6,249 nucleotides of DNA from contig DPVA01000059.1 in assembly GCA_003529705.1 (NCBI GenBank), forward strand, positions 1 through 6,249, in the 5' to 3' direction. Below, in pieces: positions 1 to 6,249 of this stretch (within the stretch, counting starts at the first letter, position 1; each line of letters starts with the position of its first letter). The notes beneath the pieces were generated by a model. That model was not told where the DNA came from, did no database searches, and was given only the letters and a program-made list of their open reading frames with translations. This DNA is from Gammaproteobacteria bacterium (GTDB lineage: Bacteria > Pseudomonadota > Gammaproteobacteria > Arenicellales > UBA868). The translations under genes were made by a program, and so were the position numbers.

Positions 1-1188
1 CGTCAGGAAGAGCACATCGAGCTGATTGCTTCAGAAAACTACACAAGTCCGCGGGTGCTCGAAGCCCAAGGTACCAAGCTGACCAACAAGTATGCTGAGG
101 GGTATCCCGGTAAGCGTTATTACGGCGGCTGTGAGTTTGTGGATGTTGCCGAGCAATTGGCTATTGATCGGGCTAAAGAACTCTTCGGTGCCGATTACGT
201 TAACGTGCAGCCGCATTCGGGATCGGGCGCCAACGCAGCGGTCTATATGGCCCTGCTGAATCCCGGTGATACGGTGCTGGGTATGAGTCTTGCACACGGC
301 GGTCACCTCACGCATGGCGCCTCAGTCAACTTTTCCGGGAAGCTCTACACCGCCGTGCAGTATGGGTTAAATACTGATACCGGTGAGATTGACTACGATG
401 AGGTGGAACGGCTCGCCAAAGAACATGAGCCAAAGATGATCGTTGCCGGATTCTCGGCCTACAGTATGATCCTGGATTGGCAGCGGTTTCGGGATATCGC
501 CGACAGCGTTGGTGCTTACCTGGTGGCAGATATGGCGCATGTCACCGGTCTCGTCGCTGTAGGCCTTTATCCCAGCCCAGTGGCGATAGCAGATGTAACA
601 ACCTGTACCACGCATAAAACCCTTCGTGGCGCTCGCGGTGGCATGATTATGGCCCGCTCAAACCCCGACATCGAGAAGAAATTGGCCTCACTGGTATTCC
701 CTGGTACTCAGGGCGGACCCCTAATGCATGCCATTGCCGGAAAGGCTGTTGCGTTTCTGGAAGCATTGCAGCCTGAATTCAAAATCTACGGAGAACAGGT
801 TATTGCCAATGCGCAAGCAATGGCTAAGGCATTCATCGATCGTGGCTACAGCATTGTGTCCGGCGGCACCGTGAATCACCTCTTTCTGCTGGACCTTATA
901 GATAAAGGAATCACCGGAAAGGATGCAGATGCAGCGCTGGGCCGGGCAAACATCACCGTCAACAAGAACTCTGTTCCCAATGATCCCCAATCACCGTTCG
1001 TTACCAGTGGTTTGCGTATCGGCTCTCCAGCTGGGACGACGCGTGGCTTTAAAGAAGCCGAGATGGCGCAAATAGCGGAATGGATCTGCGATATTCTCGA
1101 TAACATGGGAGATGAGTCGGTTGTGGATGCCACCCGGGAGAAGGTCAAGGAGCTTTGCGACCGCTTTCCGGTGTATCGGGACGCCTAA
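1..1188 (+). CDS. glyA: Serine hydroxymethyltransferase, 5'-truncated by window edge
   Basis: PLP enzyme interconverting serine + THF with glycine + 5,10-methylene-THF in the cytosol. The frame is open from base 1 ([19 protein letters not shown]...), so the true start lies upstream; compared with E. coli GlyA from memory about 24 residues are missing. The 395 residues seen include the glycine-rich [15 protein letters not shown] segment (about 31-45), [10 protein letters not shown] for cofactor binding, the PLP-ring Asp (codon 529-531) in ADMAH, the Schiff-base Lys (codon 616-618) in TTHKTLRG, and the substrate-carboxylate Arg in [11 protein letters not shown]. The Asp-Lys distance of 29 residues equals that of E. 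coli D200/K229. The Lys-loop reads RGARGG where most family members have GPRGG. Stop is TAA. It lies 83 bases before soxB in the same direction, which suggests a catabolic copy that recycles the glycine and methylene-THF made by sarcosine oxidase. Whether the genome has a second glyA cannot be seen. Confidence 0.97.
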   Translation, partial: RQEEHIELIASENYTSPRVLEAQGTKLTNKYAEGYPGKRYYGGCEFVDVAEQLAIDRAKELFGADYVNVQPHSGSGANAAVYMALLNPGDTVLGMSLAHGGHLTHGASVNFSGKLYTAVQYGLNTDTGEIDYDEVERLAKEHEPKMIVAGFSAYSMILDWQRFRDIADSVGAYLVADMAHVTGLVAVGLYPSPVAIADVTTCTTHKTLRGARGGMIMARSNPDIEKKLASLVFPGTQGGPLMHAIAGKAVAFLEALQPEFKIYGEQVIANAQAMAKAFIDRGYSIVSGGTVNHLFLLDLIDKGITGKDADAALGRANITVNKNSVPNDPQSPFVTSGLRIGSPAGTTRGFKEAEMAQIAEWICDILDNMGDESVVDATREKVKELCDRFPVYRDA

Positions 1189-1208
1189 AGGAGTTCGACG
1201 ACTGTCTT

Positions 1209-1225
1209 GACGGTGGGTGACCGTC
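1209..1225 (+). other. Short perfect hairpin in glyA-soxB gap
   Basis: GACGGT, a five-base loop GGGTG, then ACCGTC: a perfect 6-bp stem with four G:C pairs. It begins 21 bases after the glyA stop. The downstream sequence is TTCATGCG, which is not a U-tract, so it does not qualify as a standard intrinsic terminator. It might act as an mRNA processing or stabilising element between glyA and the sox genes, or be chance. Confidence 0.35.
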
Positions 1226-1262
1226 TTCATGCGATCTTCGGCCTGAAACCACGGACCGGAAC

Positions 1263-1267
1263 GGGAG
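1263..1267 (+). promoter_or_regulatory. Ribosome binding site deciding the GTG start of soxB
   Basis: GGGAG lies four bases before the GTG at 1272. It supports this GTG over any downstream ATG, since the next in-frame ATG lies inside the conserved FAD domain region. Confidence 0.7.
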
Positions 1268-1271
1268 TAGT

Positions 1272-2528
1272 GTGAAAAAAAACCGTTATTCCATTTTCAG
1301 TCTGGCGCGTAACGCGGTAAGTTATCACCAGGACTGGTCTGAGGCATGGCGCAGTCCAGATCCTGCGTTGTCCTATGATGTGATTGTAGTAGGCGGCGGG
1401 GGTCATGGACTTGCGACCGCCTATTACCTCGCGGCTGAGCACGATGTCGGGCGTATAGCGGTTCTGGAGAAGGGTTGGATCGGTGGTGGCAATACCGGGC
1501 GTAATACCACCATCGTGCGCTCCAACTATCTCTGGGACGAGGCAGCCCACCTCTACGAAAAATCACTGCAATTGTGGGAGGGGTTGAGTCAGGAGCTTAA
1601 CTTCAACGTTATGTTCAGCCAGCGGGGGGTAATGAATCTCGGTCATACCCTGCAGGACATGCGTGATATCTATCGTCGGTCCAACGCCAACCGTCTGAAC
1701 GGGATCGACAGTGAAATTCTGACGCCTGCCGAAATAAAAGCGAAGGTGCCGGCAATAAATGTATCGAGCGAGGCCCGCTATCCCGTACTTGGGGCATCTT
1801 TTCAGCCACGCGGCGGTGTTGCACGGCATGATGCTGTGGCCTGGGGATTCGCCCGTGCGGCCGATGCCCGCGGTGTAGACATTATTCAGAATTGCGAGGT
1901 GACCGGAATTCGCCGGGAAAACGGTGCAGTTTGCGGGGTCGAGACTACCCGGGGATTTATCGGCGCCGGTAAAGTCGCCGTGGTGGTTGCAGGCCATGCC
2001 AGTGTTCTCGCCGATATGGCCGAGCTGCGTTTTCCAGTAGAGAGTCATCCGCTGCAGGCCCTCGTCTCGGAGCCGCTCAAACCCGTGCTTGATACCGTTA
2101 TCATGTCCAACGCAGTGCACGGTTACGTCAGTCAATCGGACAAAGGTGAGCTGGTGATTGGCGCCGGGATTGATGCCTATACCGGATACGGCCAGCGCGG
2201 CAGTTTCTCTATTATTGAAGGCAACGTAGCAGCCATCGTTGAGCTCTTTCCGATCTTCAGTCGTGTGCGAGTGTTGCGCCAGTGGGGCGGTATCGTCGAC
2301 GTCTGTCCGGATGCCTGTCCGATCATTTCAAAGACTCCTGTGCAGGGACTCTATTTCAACTGTGGCTGGGGAACTGGAGGTTTCAAGGCAACGCCGGGAT
2401 CAGGCTGGGTATTTGCGCACACCGTAGCTCGGGACGCGGCTCATCCCTTGAATGCGGCATTTGATCTCGGGCGGTTTTCAACGGGCGCGCTCATCGACGA
2501 GCACGGTGCGGCCGGTGTTGCACATTAG
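1272..2528 (+). CDS. soxB: Sarcosine oxidase, beta subunit (heterotetrameric)
   Basis: Catalytic flavoprotein subunit of cytosolic heterotetrameric sarcosine oxidase: it oxidises sarcosine to the imine, passes electrons from FAD to FMN and then to O2, giving H2O2. The 418 residues match the usual proteobacterial length of about 415. An N-terminal helix-like leader (1-34) precedes the FAD dinucleotide-binding fold [16 protein letters not shown] (39-54) and [17 protein letters not shown] (64-80), then the family signature RSNYLWDE (83-90). His186 in ARHDAVAW aligns with the histidine that carries covalent FMN in characterised enzymes (His173 of the Corynebacterium/Stenotrophomonas beta subunit, from memory). 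The GWGTGGFK segment (365-372) holds the lysine expected to contact the substrate carboxylate, by analogy with monomeric sarcosine oxidase. The C-terminus [12 protein letters not shown] is typical of SoxB. The start is GTG with GGGAG upstream. soxD follows after 23 bases. Nothing suggests degeneration. Confidence 0.96.
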   Translation: MKKNRYSIFSLARNAVSYHQDWSEAWRSPDPALSYDVIVVGGGGHGLATAYYLAAEHDVGRIAVLEKGWIGGGNTGRNTTIVRSNYLWDEAAHLYEKSLQLWEGLSQELNFNVMFSQRGVMNLGHTLQDMRDIYRRSNANRLNGIDSEILTPAEIKAKVPAINVSSEARYPVLGASFQPRGGVARHDAVAWGFARAADARGVDIIQNCEVTGIRRENGAVCGVETTRGFIGAGKVAVVVAGHASVLADMAELRFPVESHPLQALVSEPLKPVLDTVIMSNAVHGYVSQSDKGELVIGAGIDAYTGYGQRGSFSIIEGNVAAIVELFPIFSRVRVLRQWGGIVDVCPDACPIISKTPVQGLYFNCGWGTGGFKATPGSGWVFAHTVARDAAHPLNAAFDLGRFSTGALIDEHGAAGVAH

Positions 2529-2551
2529 CGCTTCGATCGAGATAAGTCACC

Positions 2552-2833
2552 ATGCTGAAAATTGAATGCCCATGGTGCGGGGAGCGTGATCAGGAAGAGT
2601 TCCAATATGGAGGTGAGGCCCACATTGTCCGCCCCGAACGCCCGGATACGCTGACCGACGAGCAGTGGGCTGACTATCTTTTCAATCGCGCGAACACCAA
2701 AGGAGTTCACGCCGAGCAATGGTGCCATGGTGCGGGGTGTCGCAGGTGGTTCAACGTCCTTCGTGACACCGTCAGCTATGTGATCGTCGCGGTCTATCGT
2801 CCCGGAGAGAATCCGCCCGGAGGCGGCGAGTGA
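2552..2833 (+). CDS. soxD: Sarcosine oxidase, delta subunit (zinc-binding)
   Basis: Small structural subunit of heterotetrameric sarcosine oxidase, 93 residues, which is normal for the family. The N-terminal MLKIECPWCGER contributes Cys6 and Cys9, and the later segment QWCHGAGCRRWF contributes His59 and Cys63 (with an extra Cys58). These positions coincide with the four Zn ligands known for the delta subunit (Cys6, Cys9, His59, Cys63, from memory), so zinc binding is expected to be intact. The motif RPDTLTDEQWADYLFNR (30-46) and the ending RDTVSYVIVAVYRPGE are also characteristic. The start is ATG with only a weak purine stretch (GAGATAAG) upstream, 23 bases after soxB, so translation may depend partly on coupling to soxB. 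The stop TGA overlaps the GTG start of soxA by four bases. Confidence 0.95.
   Translation: MLKIECPWCGERDQEEFQYGGEAHIVRPERPDTLTDEQWADYLFNRANTKGVHAEQWCHGAGCRRWFNVLRDTVSYVIVAVYRPGENPPGGGE
2819..2823 (+). promoter_or_regulatory. Ribosome binding site for soxA inside soxD
   Basis: GGAGG lies six bases before the GTG at 2830, inside the last codons of soxD. It supports a GTG start that shares GTGA with the soxD stop. Confidence 0.75.
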
Positions 2834-5800
2834 GTACGGCGAGACGACTACAGAGAGGCGGTCTGATTGATCGGTCACGGCGAATCCGCTTCAGTTTCAA
2901 CGGTAAGGATTATTTCGGTCATCCCGGCGACACCCTGGCGTCGGCGTTGCTCGCTCAGGGCGTCCGAATATTTGGAAGGAGTTTTAAGTATCACCGACCT
3001 CGCGGGATTGTCGGTGCAGGTGCTGAGGAACCCAACGCGTTGGTGCAGGTGGGTGAGGGGGGATTCAGTACGCCGAACTTGAAGGCGACACAAGTTGAGT
3101 TATATGAGGGTCTGACCGCCCGGACCGTGAATGGATGGCCAAATCTCGCTTTTGATATCGGCGCCATCAACAATAGGCTGTCGCGGCTGTTGCCGGCGGG
3201 CTTCTACTACAAGACCTTCATGTGGCCTCGGTCGGCGTGGATGCGTTATGAGCGCCACATCCGGCGCGCTGCAGGGCTCGGTCATGCCCCGTCGCTACCG
3301 GATCCCGATCACTATGACAAACGTCATGCGCATTTCGATGTTTTTATTGCCGGCGGCGGTCCAACCGGTCTTACCGCGGCGCTCGGAGCCGCCCGCGCGG
3401 GGGCTCGGGTGTTGCTCGTCGATGAACAGACACAACTCGGTGGGAGCCTGCTTTTCTCGCCGGTCCTGATCGGAGGTCGGACAGGGATTGAATGGATCGC
3501 AGAGCTCGAGGCAGAACTCAGGTCGTTCCCCGAAGTCACCATACTCAGCCGGTCGACGGTGACTGGTTATTACGATCACAATTTCCTGGTAGTCAATCAG
3601 CGCCGGACGGATCATGTTGGGCCAGGGCAGGCAGAGCCGAGACTGACTAGGGAAAGATTGTGGCGGGTGCGGGCCAAGCAGGTTGTGATTGCGACCGGCG
3701 CGATAGAGCGCCCATTGGTCTTTGATGCCAACGATACACCTGGTGTCATGCTCGGCTCAGCCGTGAGTACATATATCCGGCGCTATGCGGTCTCGCCGGG
3801 ACGCAGTGGCGCGGTTTTCACCAATAACGACTCGGGTTATCAGTCGGCTCTTGATATGGCATCAGCCGGGATGGAAGTGCGAGCCATCGTCGACGTCAGG
3901 AAGCGTCCGGGTGCTGACGTGCTGGCGGCGGTCTCGACTTATGACATACCAATTTATCAGGGATACGCGGTCCCGTCTGTTCAGTCTGGACTGCAGGGAC
4001 TTAAGCGGATAGAAATCGCAAAACTGTCGCCCTGTGGGGAAGACATTGTTTCGCATAAGGGTCTTGTCGACTGCCAGGTATTGGCGATCTCCGGGGGTTG
4101 GAGCCCTGCGGTGCACCTACACTCGCAGTCCGGTGGACGACCCCGGTACGACGCGCTCAAGGCGTGTTTTGTGCCCGGACGCCCGGTCCAGGCGGAGCGT
4201 TCGGCAGGTGCTTGCGCAGGAAGTTTCACGCTCACGGCATGTCTTCGGGAAGGCGCAGACGCTGGCATCAGTGCCGCGGCCCAAAGTGGTTGGCCTGGGG
4301 GCTATGTTGATATTCCGGCAGTTGAGGAATCTGTTCAAGCGCCTTTGCAGCCTTTTTGGGAAGTACCGGCTGGAGCGCTTTCGGGCAACGGCGTGAAGAA
4401 ATTCCTTGATTTCCAGAATGACACCACGGCGTCGGACATCCGGCTCGCGGCGCGTGAGGGATATCGCTCGATCGAGCACGTCAAACGCTATACCGCGCTT
4501 GGCTTTGGAACCGATCAGGGCAAACTCGGCAATATTAACGGTCTCGCAATACTCGCCAAGACGCTTGGTAAGTCACCGGGCGAGGTGGGTACGACCACGT
4601 TTCGGCCAAACTACACCCCAGTGACCTTTGGTACGGTGGCAGGGCGAACGCTTGGCGAACAGCTTTTTGATCCGGTCCGAAAGACCGCGATTCACGCTTG
4701 GCATGTACGCCGGGGTGCGAGTTTTGAGAACGTGGGACAGTGGAAGCGCCCCTGGTTCTATCCCCGCGATGGTGAGGATATGCACGCAGCGGTCAACCGC
4801 GAATGCCTCGCCACCCGAAACGGCGTCGGTGTTCTTGACGCATCGACCCTCGGCAAGATTGATATCCGAGGCCCGGATGCGGCTCGTTTTCTCAATCTGC
4901 TGTACACCAACAACTGGGATAACCTGCAGCCGGGACGCTGCCGATACGGTTTTATGCTAGGCGAAGACGGTATGGTCATGGATGATGGGGTGACGACCTG
5001 TCTGGCGCCCGGCCATTTCCTGATGACGACAACGACTGGTGGGGCAGCAGCCGTCTTGACCTGGATGGAGCGTTGGCTGCAGACTGAGTGGCCTGATCTG
5101 AAGGTCTACCTGACGTCAGTCACTGATCAGTGGAGTGTAATGAGTGTGGCGGGACCGTGCGCACGTACCGTGCTTCAAAGGGTAGGCTGTGATCTTGATC
5201 TCGGCGGCGATGCATTTCCGTTCATGAGTATGCAGGTGGGGCAGGTGGCCGGGATTCCTGCCCGGATCAGCCGAATCAGTTTTAGCGGTGAACTCGCGTT
5301 TGAAATCAGTGTGGAGGCGAATCAAGGACTGGCCCTGTGGGAAACAATTATGGTCGCCGGCCGGGACTATGACATCACACCCTATGGCACCGAATCGATG
5401 CATGTGCTTCGGGCCGAGAAGGGTTATGTCATCGTAGGCCAGGACACCGACGGGTCTGTGACGCCTATGGATTTGGGGATGGACTGGATTGTCTCCAAGA
5501 AGAAGGATTTTATCGGCAAACGCTCTCTAAGCAGGTCTGACACGGAACGCCCGAACCGAAAACAACTGGTCGGTTTAAAGACCCAGGACCCCTCCCGTGT
5601 TCTGCCCGAGGGAGCGCAACTCGTTAATTCCCGACAGGAGGCGCAGCCTGTGCCCATGATTGGTCATGTTTCCTCTAGCTACTTCAGCGCCAATCTGGGC
5701 CGTTCTATCGCTTTAGCTCTGGTGAAGGGCGGGCTGTCGAGGATGGGAGGTACAATTTATGCGCACCTGATGGATGGCTCGGTGGTTCCGGCCACCATCT

Positions 5801-5847
5801 GTGAGCCGGTGTTCTTTGATCCTGAAAACCAACGGGGAAAATCATGA
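2830..5847 (+). CDS. soxA: Sarcosine oxidase, alpha subunit (heterotetrameric)
   Basis: Large subunit that binds NAD and THF and converts the methylene group released from sarcosine into 5,10-methylene-THF. At 1005 residues it is full length for proteobacterial SoxA. Domains in order: an N-terminal ferredoxin-like Fer2_4 domain (about 15-100; FNGKDYFGHPGDTLASALLA, then FKYHRPRGIVGAGAEEPNAL) with no cysteines, so no [2Fe-2S] cluster, as is normal for this subunit; a pyridine-nucleotide-disulfide oxidoreductase-like NAD domain with IAGGGPTGLTAALGAARAG (173-191), VIATGAIERPLVF (286-298) and LAISGGWSPAVHL (418-430); the SoxA-specific linker domain with KFLDFQNDTTASDIRLAAREG (about 524-544) and TDQGKLGNINGLAILA (561-576); then FRPNYTPVTFG (591-601) leading into a GcvT-like folate-binding domain with its C-terminal barrel (about 620-1000). 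The middle part (about 435-515) is less conserved but in frame. The GTG start overlaps soxD, and the stop TGA overlaps the ATG of the next gene, so the three products are probably made in coupled fashion. Confidence 0.96.
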   Translation: MSTARRLQRGGLIDRSRRIRFSFNGKDYFGHPGDTLASALLAQGVRIFGRSFKYHRPRGIVGAGAEEPNALVQVGEGGFSTPNLKATQVELYEGLTARTVNGWPNLAFDIGAINNRLSRLLPAGFYYKTFMWPRSAWMRYERHIRRAAGLGHAPSLPDPDHYDKRHAHFDVFIAGGGPTGLTAALGAARAGARVLLVDEQTQLGGSLLFSPVLIGGRTGIEWIAELEAELRSFPEVTILSRSTVTGYYDHNFLVVNQRRTDHVGPGQAEPRLTRERLWRVRAKQVVIATGAIERPLVFDANDTPGVMLGSAVSTYIRRYAVSPGRSGAVFTNNDSGYQSALDMASAGMEVRAIVDVRKRPGADVLAAVSTYDIPIYQGYAVPSVQSGLQGLKRIEIAKLSPCGEDIVSHKGLVDCQVLAISGGWSPAVHLHSQSGGRPRYDALKACFVPGRPVQAERSAGACAGSFTLTACLREGADAGISAAAQSGWPGGYVDIPAVEESVQAPLQPFWEVPAGALSGNGVKKFLDFQNDTTASDIRLAAREGYRSIEHVKRYTALGFGTDQGKLGNINGLAILAKTLGKSPGEVGTTTFRPNYTPVTFGTVAGRTLGEQLFDPVRKTAIHAWHVRRGASFENVGQWKRPWFYPRDGEDMHAAVNRECLATRNGVGVLDASTLGKIDIRGPDAARFLNLLYTNNWDNLQPGRCRYGFMLGEDGMVMDDGVTTCLAPGHFLMTTTTGGAAAVLTWMERWLQTEWPDLKVYLTSVTDQWSVMSVAGPCARTVLQRVGCDLDLGGDAFPFMSMQVGQVAGIPARISRISFSGELAFEISVEANQGLALWETIMVAGRDYDITPYGTESMHVLRAEKGYVIVGQDTDGSVTPMDLGMDWIVSKKKDFIGKRSLSRSDTERPNRKQLVGLKTQDPSRVLPEGAQLVNSRQEAQPVPMIGHVSSSYFSANLGRSIALALVKGGLSRMGGTIYAHLMDGSVVPATICEPVFFDPENQRGKS
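5834..5838 (+). promoter_or_regulatory. Ribosome binding site for the BKACE gene inside soxA
   Basis: GGGGA lies five bases before the ATG at 5844, within the last codons of soxA. It is a moderate Shine-Dalgarno match at normal spacing. Confidence 0.55.
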
Positions 5848-6249
5848 GCAAACCTATCGTTATCACGACGGCTATTACTGGCTCACAACCAAAGAAGAAG
5901 GATAATGCTGCGCTACCCGTAACGCCTCAGGAGCAGATCGAGTCGACTCACGAAGCCTTTGAGGCCGGCTCGTCTCTGGTGCATATCCATGTGCGCGATG
6001 AAGATGAAAATTCATCGTCTGATCCTGAACTTTTTGCGAGGGTGCAGGAGGGCGTTAAACAGCATTGCCCGGGGATGATCATCCAGTTTTCAACGGGTGG
6101 ACGGGGGCGCGAAGCCGACCAACGCGGAGCCATGATGTACCTCAAACCAGATATGGCGTCGCTTTCGACCGGGTCGGTTAACTTCCCCAGCATCATTTAC
6201 GAAAACCCTCCCGATCTCATTGAGGGGCTTGCTGCCTCAATGAAAGAGT
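5844..6249 (+). CDS. Beta-keto acid cleavage enzyme (BKACE, DUF849), 3' end outside window
   Basis: N-terminal 135 codons of a TIM-barrel Zn enzyme of the BKACE family, often annotated 3-keto-5-aminohexanoate cleavage protein. These enzymes condense a beta-keto acid with acetyl-CoA, releasing acetoacetate and a new acyl-CoA. Seen here: the first barrel strand PIVITTAITGS (4-14), the metal-binding HIHVRD motif (His47 and His49, matching His46/His48 of the characterised Kce from memory), SSDPELFARV, strand IIQFSTGGRG (79-88) and PDMASLSTGSVNFP (102-115). The third Zn ligand, a Glu near residue 230, and most substrate-specificity residues lie beyond the edge. Full-length members are about 270-310 residues. 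Because it overlaps soxA by ATGA, I infer a dehydrocarnitine cleavage role (carnitine to betainyl-CoA to glycine betaine to sarcosine). Other beta-keto substrates remain possible. It occupies the place where soxG normally sits. Confidence 0.9.
   Translation, partial: MSKPIVITTAITGSQPKKKDNAALPVTPQEQIESTHEAFEAGSSLVHIHVRDEDENSSSDPELFARVQEGVKQHCPGMIIQFSTGGRGREADQRGAMMYLKPDMASLSTGSVNFPSIIYENPPDLIEGLAASMKE

Larger units (their letters stand above)
1188..1271 (+). other. glyA-soxB intergenic spacer
   Basis: The largest non-coding gap in the window. It starts with an AAGGAG Shine-Dalgarno-like hexamer at the end of glyA (1188-1193) that has no ATG or GTG start at a proper distance, then a short hairpin (1209-1225), then the soxB ribosome binding site. 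I see no T-tract after the hairpin and no good sigma-70 promoter. The gap is compatible with readthrough from glyA into soxB, but it is also the only place in the window where an internal promoter or attenuator could sit. Confidence 0.6.

Noticed and set aside
55..1188. GTG at 55 as the start of glyA
   Set aside because: The frame is open to base 1 and the residues before it ([16 protein letters not shown]) are strongly conserved GlyA sequence; the true start is outside the window.
1207..1235. TTGACG (1207-1212) with TGCGAT 17 bases later as a sigma-70 promoter for soxB
   Set aside because: The -10 matches only three of six positions, including neither the second A nor the central pair; too weak to call.
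1189..1271. Glycine riboswitch or another structured RNA before soxB
   Set aside because: The gap is only 83 bases and shows just one short hairpin; no glycine-aptamer conserved core is visible.
1563..2135. 190-residue open frame on the minus strand within soxB
   Set aside because: It lies wholly inside a clearly coding soxB, resembles no family I know and has the low-complexity look of an antisense shadow; the same holds for the other minus-strand frames.
2533..2540. TCGATCGA palindrome in the soxB-soxD spacer as an operator
   Set aside because: An eight-base palindrome is expected by chance at this frequency and it sits inside an operon where an operator would be unusual.
2870..3130. A [2Fe-2S] cluster in the N-terminal Fer2-like domain of SoxA
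   Set aside because: There is no cysteine in the first 400 residues, so the cluster ligands are absent, as is normal for this subunit.
4034..4396. 120-residue +2 frame in the poorly conserved middle of soxA, possibly indicating a frameshift
   Set aside because: The soxA frame stays open and keeps family motifs on both sides and within it (SGGWSPAVHL, FVPG, RSAGACAG, CLREGA), so no frameshift is needed.
1272..5847. Sulfur-oxidation sox genes
   Set aside because: The names coincide, but the proteins are flavin, zinc and folate-binding sarcosine oxidase subunits, with no c-type heme or thiosulfate-oxidation motifs.

Overview
The window looks like part of one catabolic operon from a proteobacterium. 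All genes are on the + strand and almost every base is coding. Order: glyA (5' end missing), soxB, soxD, soxA, and the first 135 codons of a beta-keto acid cleavage enzyme (BKACE, DUF849 family) that runs off the right edge. GC content looks to be in the mid-50s percent by eye (not computed). The SoxB and GlyA sequences read most like gammaproteobacterial proteins from memory, and a marine or soil osmolyte-degrading bacterium would fit. I cannot name the genus.

Layout: 1-1188 is serine hydroxymethyltransferase without about 24 N-terminal residues. An 83-base gap (1189-1271) holds a small perfect hairpin and a Shine-Dalgarno sequence for soxB. From 1272 to 5847 lie the beta, delta and alpha subunits of heterotetrameric sarcosine oxidase (soxB, soxD, soxA). 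soxD and soxA overlap by GTGA, and soxA and the BKACE gene overlap by ATGA, so the right half appears to be translationally coupled.

How the genes fit together: heterotetrameric sarcosine oxidase demethylates sarcosine to glycine and passes the methyl carbon to tetrahydrofolate as 5,10-methylene-THF, with H2O2 as by-product. GlyA can combine that methylene-THF with the glycine to make serine. BKACE enzymes cleave beta-keto acids with acetyl-CoA; one characterised substrate is 3-dehydrocarnitine, which yields betainyl-CoA and then glycine betaine. Glycine betaine is degraded through dimethylglycine to sarcosine. The simplest reading is therefore an operon for carnitine and/or glycine betaine breakdown, with the BKACE step upstream of the sarcosine step. 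That substrate assignment is inference from gene context.

The main oddity is that soxG, the gamma subunit gene that usually follows soxA, is not there: its position is taken by the overlapping BKACE gene. I see no RNA gene, mobile element, CRISPR array or clear promoter. Apart from this gene arrangement the window is recognisable metabolism, and I found no convincing evidence of a wholly new system.
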